From the NCBI RefSeq assembly GCF_016862895.1, contig NZ_BONV01000037.1:62001-126000 (forward strand): a stretch of DNA of 64,000 nucleotides, given 5' to 3'. The DNA is from Planotetraspora kaengkrachanensis (GTDB lineage: Bacteria > Actinomycetota > Actinomycetes > Streptosporangiales > Streptosporangiaceae). The position numbers and the translations under genes were made by a program. The notes beneath the pieces are model-generated. The model had not been told where the DNA came from and ran no database searches. It saw only the letters and a program-made list of their open reading frames with translations. Below are positions 61,162 through 64,000 of the stretch, piece after piece. Position 1 is the first letter of the stretch; each line of letters begins with the position of its first letter.

Positions 61162-63708
61162 ATGAACATGGCGGTCTCCGGGCAGATACCGGATCGGGTT
61201 CCCGTGGTCTTCGGAGACCGGATTCCCGGCCGGAACAGGAATTTCACCGGCCGTGACGAGCTGCTCGAGGATTTACGGCGAAGTCTCGAGACGACGACCG
61301 CCGCGGCCGTGGTCCCTCAGCCGCAGGCGTTGCAGGGCCAGGGAGGTGTGGGCAAGACCCAGCTCGCCATCGAGTACGTGTGGCGCTACCGGGGCGCCTA
61401 CGACCTCATCTGGTGGATCCTGGCCGATCAGGTCGCGCTCGTCCGCGGCGCGCTGGCCGGGCTCGCGCCGCGTCTCAACCTGCCTCATGCCAGCACGGTC
61501 GGCGTGGAGGAGGCGGCGGCCTCGGTCCGTGACGCCCTCCAGCGTGGTGAGCCGTACGGCAAGTGGTTGCTGGTCTTCGACAACGCCGACCAGCCGGAGG
61601 ACATCAAGGACTTCATTCCGCACGGCGGATCGGGTCATGTGCTGATCACCTCCCGCAACGCCCGATGGAGCGGAATCGCCGAGACGCTGCCCGTCGACGT
61701 GTTCTCCAGGGAGGAGAGCGTCGCCTTCCTGCGCAGGCGTCTGAAGCGGGGGATCGACGACACCGCGGCCGACCGGCTCGCCCAGGAACTCGGCGACCTG
61801 CCGCTGGCCCTGGAGCAGGCGGCCGCGCTCCAGTTGCAGACCGGCATCACCGTCGACGACTACATCGAGCAACTCGCCGTGCAGACTCGCGAGTTGCTCA
61901 AGCTGGGGAAGGCGACCGAGTACCCGCTGTCGATGACGGCCGCCTGGCAACTGTCCCTGCAGCAGATCGAGGATCGGCTCCCCGAAGCCGCCGAGGTGTT
62001 GCGGTGCTGTGCGTTCTTCAGTCCGGAACCCATTCCGCACGACCTGTTCCGGCGGGCGAACAAACGAACCGGCGCCCAGCGCATCGGACCGATCCTGGCC
62101 AATCCGGTCCTGCTCACCAGAGCGCTGGCGGAGCTGAGCAGGTTCGCCCTCGTGAGAGTCGATTCCCAGACCGGAACCATTCAGGTCCACCGCCTGGTGC
62201 AGGCATTGATCCGTGACAGCCTGGACGAGGAGCAACGGGGAGAGATCAGGCACGAGGTCCACCTGCTGCTGGCCGGAGGCGCGCCGAGCGACCCGGAGGA
62301 CACCGGCAAGTGGGGCAACTTCGCCGACCTGGTCGCGCACGTCGGTCCGTCGGGCCTGGCGGAATGCGAGGAGACCGGGCCTCGTGAGTTCGCCACGAAC
62401 CTCGTCCGCTACCTCTACCGGGTCGGCAACCTGCAACTGGCCAAGACGTTCGCCGAGGAGTTCCTCCGCAAGTGGACCGAGATGTCGGGGCCGCGCCATC
62501 CCGACGTCCTCCGGTTGCGCAGACACCTGGGCAACGTGTTGTGGCAACTCGGCGAGTACGTGAAATCCCGGGAATTCAACGAAGAGACGCTGCGGATGGC
62601 CCCCGAGGTGTTCGGGCAGGACCACGAGGAGACCCTGCGTCTGTACAACAACTACGGCGCCAACCTTCGCGCCTCGGGCGACTTCCAGAGAGCTCTCGAC
62701 CAGGACCGGATCTCCCGAGCGGCACATGAGCGCGTCTTCGGCAAAGCGCACCCGGCCACGCTTCGCGTGATCAACAACTTGGCTCTGGACTACGTGCTGC
62801 TGAGCGACTTCGAGGCCGCGAGCGGATTGCACGAGCTCGCGTATCTGGAGCAGAGCGGCGCGGTCGAAGGGGTCGGCAAGTGGGACGTGCTCAGCTCCTG
62901 GAACGGCTTCGCGCGGGTGGTCCGGCTCGCCGGAGACGCCCACACCGCCTGTGACATGGGCGAGGAGGCCTACGCGTACGGCGTCCGCGAGTTGTCGCTT
63001 GAGCATCCCCTCACCCTGCAGACGGCGAAGGACCTGGCGATCGCCAGACGGCGGGCCGGCGACATGGAGGGCGCGGAGGAACTCGCACGAGAGGCGTTCG
63101 AGCGGCTGGAGAAGGGGCTCGGCATAGACAACCCGCTGACGATGGCGGCGGCGGTGGGCCTGGCGAACACGCTAAGGCAGTCAGGCGACACCGGGCTGGA
63201 CGAGGCGTTCGGGCTCGCGAGGAGCACGGTGGCGCGCTACGAACGCGTCTACGGCCGGGATCATCCCTTCACTCATGGATGCCGGATGAACCTGGCCCTC
63301 CTCTACCGGCATCGCGGTGACGCCATGCGTGCGCGAGAGATCAACGAGCAGGCGCGGACACGGCTGATCGCCCGTCTGGAGGAGGTTCACGAGTACCCGC
63401 TGACCTGTGCGAACAACCTGTCCAACGATCTGGCGGCGCTGGGGGAGGCCAAGGCGGCGCGGGAACTCGGCGAACAGACCCTGCAGCGGATGCGCACGTT
63501 CTTCGGGGACGACCACTTCTTCGCGCTCGGCTGCGCGATGAACCTCAGCTACGACCTGGATGCGGACGGGGCACAGGAGGAGGCCGAGGCGCTCCGCAAG
63601 GAAACCCTCGCCCGCTATGAACGGCTGTTCCCACCAGGGCATCCGGACCGGGTCCAGGCGGAGAGCGGCGCACGGATCGACTGGGACTTCGACCCGCCGC
63701 CTCTGTAG
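61162..63708 (+). CDS. fxsT: FxSxx-COOH system TPR protein FxsT (copy 2)
   Basis: The 848-aa paralogue of the 51163 gene has RIPGRNRNFTGRDELLEDLR, Walker A GQGGVGKTQ with Lys65, WWILADQ, LPVDVFSREESVAFLRRR, and TPR repeats with GRDHPFTHGCRMNLALLY. It ends WDFDPPPL, like copy 1 (FDFDPPAL). ATG at 61162 has GGAGGG 61151-61156. It diverges from fxsA2 across 170 bp. It is convergent with the partial fxsB2. Confidence 0.92.
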   Translation: MNMAVSGQIPDRVPVVFGDRIPGRNRNFTGRDELLEDLRRSLETTTAAAVVPQPQALQGQGGVGKTQLAIEYVWRYRGAYDLIWWILADQVALVRGALAGLAPRLNLPHASTVGVEEAAASVRDALQRGEPYGKWLLVFDNADQPEDIKDFIPHGGSGHVLITSRNARWSGIAETLPVDVFSREESVAFLRRRLKRGIDDTAADRLAQELGDLPLALEQAAALQLQTGITVDDYIEQLAVQTRELLKLGKATEYPLSMTAAWQLSLQQIEDRLPEAAEVLRCCAFFSPEPIPHDLFRRANKRTGAQRIGPILANPVLLTRALAELSRFALVRVDSQTGTIQVHRLVQALIRDSLDEEQRGEIRHEVHLLLAGGAPSDPEDTGKWGNFADLVAHVGPSGLAECEETGPREFATNLVRYLYRVGNLQLAKTFAEEFLRKWTEMSGPRHPDVLRLRRHLGNVLWQLGEYVKSREFNEETLRMAPEVFGQDHEETLRLYNNYGANLRASGDFQRALDQDRISRAAHERVFGKAHPATLRVINNLALDYVLLSDFEAASGLHELAYLEQSGAVEGVGKWDVLSSWNGFARVVRLAGDAHTACDMGEEAYAYGVRELSLEHPLTLQTAKDLAIARRRAGDMEGAEELAREAFERLEKGLGIDNPLTMAAAVGLANTLRQSGDTGLDEAFGLARSTVARYERVYGRDHPFTHGCRMNLALLYRHRGDAMRAREINEQARTRLIARLEEVHEYPLTCANNLSNDLAALGEAKAARELGEQTLQRMRTFFGDDHFFALGCAMNLSYDLDADGAQEEAEALRKETLARYERLFPPGHPDRVQAESGARIDWDFDPPPL

Positions 63709-63720
63709 GCGGTTCGGGAG

Positions 63721-64000
63721 CTACTCGCGGAAGTCCGGGTTCCGGAGTTTCCACGCCTCACGGTGGGCGGCGGCCTCGGCGCGGGCCGCCGCCAGCGCCG
63801 CCGCCGGCACCGGCTCGTCCAGCCAGGGTGCCAACGTGTCCCGCATGGCGGTCACGAAGGGGCGGCCCTGCTCGGTCAGCGACTCGCCGGCGAGCATCAC
63901 CTCGGTGACCGTGTGCGCCGCATCCCGCCAGTGGGCGAACTCGATGTGCGGGCGCAGATCCCGCTCGTGTGCGCGCTGCCGACGCCAGAAGCCGGCGACG
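63721..64000 (-). CDS. fxsB: FxsB C-terminal part (copy 2), cut by window end
   Basis: The 280-bp part encodes about 93 residues that align with the last part of FxsB copy 1: VAGFWRRQRAHERDLRPHIE, FAHWRDAAHTVTEVM (mirroring FHQWRAAALMVT), and PWLDEPVPAAAL. It ends at a TAG at 63721-63723. The radical SAM and HExxH parts are beyond the window. The 12-bp gap to FxsT2 and the same convergent layout as in copy 1 show that the cassette is repeated. Confidence 0.85.
   Translation of the reverse strand, partial: VAGFWRRQRAHERDLRPHIEFAHWRDAAHTVTEVMLAGESLTEQGRPFVTAMRDTLAPWLDEPVPAAALAAARAEAAAHREAWKLRNPDFRE

Overview
The window is high-GC DNA from a filamentous actinomycete, most likely a member of the Streptosporangiaceae (Nonomuraea, Microbispora or Streptosporangium type). 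This is inferred from codon use, GTG/TTG starts, leaderless promoters and gene families such as a cysteine-free S4 protein, RamB, GpgS, FxSxx-COOH loci and DUF6879/XRE pairs. No tRNA, rRNA, CRISPR array or insertion sequence was seen.

1-14 kb is sugar catabolism. A divergent alpha-glucoside ABC importer (MsmK-type ATPase on the minus strand; binding protein, two permeases, GH13 alpha-glucosidase and LacI regulator on the plus strand) shares a perfect 19-bp operator at 895-913. A PfkB kinase follows. A minus-strand Entner-Doudoroff operon (zwf-edd-glk-eda) has every junction overlapping by 4 bases and faces a ROK regulator across a palindromic site. 14-35 kb is mostly core: a DUF2470 protein and rpsD across an IdeR/DmdR-like box, a lipoprotein, an LCP protein, a LysR regulator, FolP2-like DHPS, a PLP decarboxylase, an ABC-2 exporter, a DUF3052 gene with a frameshift, a lipase-like hydrolase, a Ser/Thr kinase, isocitrate lyase with its divergent regulator RamB, GpgS and an acyl-CoA dehydrogenase.

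35-42.4 kb is an accessory island bracketed by two paralogous membrane/coiled-coil genes. It holds a radical-SAM-like protein lacking most of its cluster cysteines, small proteins, an XRE/DUF6879 module, and an orphan peptide-maturase methyltransferase. Two of its reading frames are broken, so it looks like a decaying RiPP-type locus. 42.5-47 kb is housekeeping, with folD preceded by a ZTP riboswitch.

47-64 kb is the striking part: two diverged tandem copies, about 10 kb apart, of an FxSxx-COOH RiPP locus. Each has a tiny precursor gene (fxsA, not in ordinary ORF calls), a divergent NB-ARC/TPR protein (FxsT), and an SIR2-like gene directly coupled to an nSTAND1-TPR NTPase gene. FxsB, a radical SAM/SPASM maturase fused to a HExxH hydroxylase, lies convergent to each FxsT; the second FxsB runs off the window. 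An MFS exporter lies between copies. Having SIR2 and STAND genes in the place where a TIR-like FxsC is usually found suggests a peptide-linked NAD-depleting immune or signalling system. That function is inferred.
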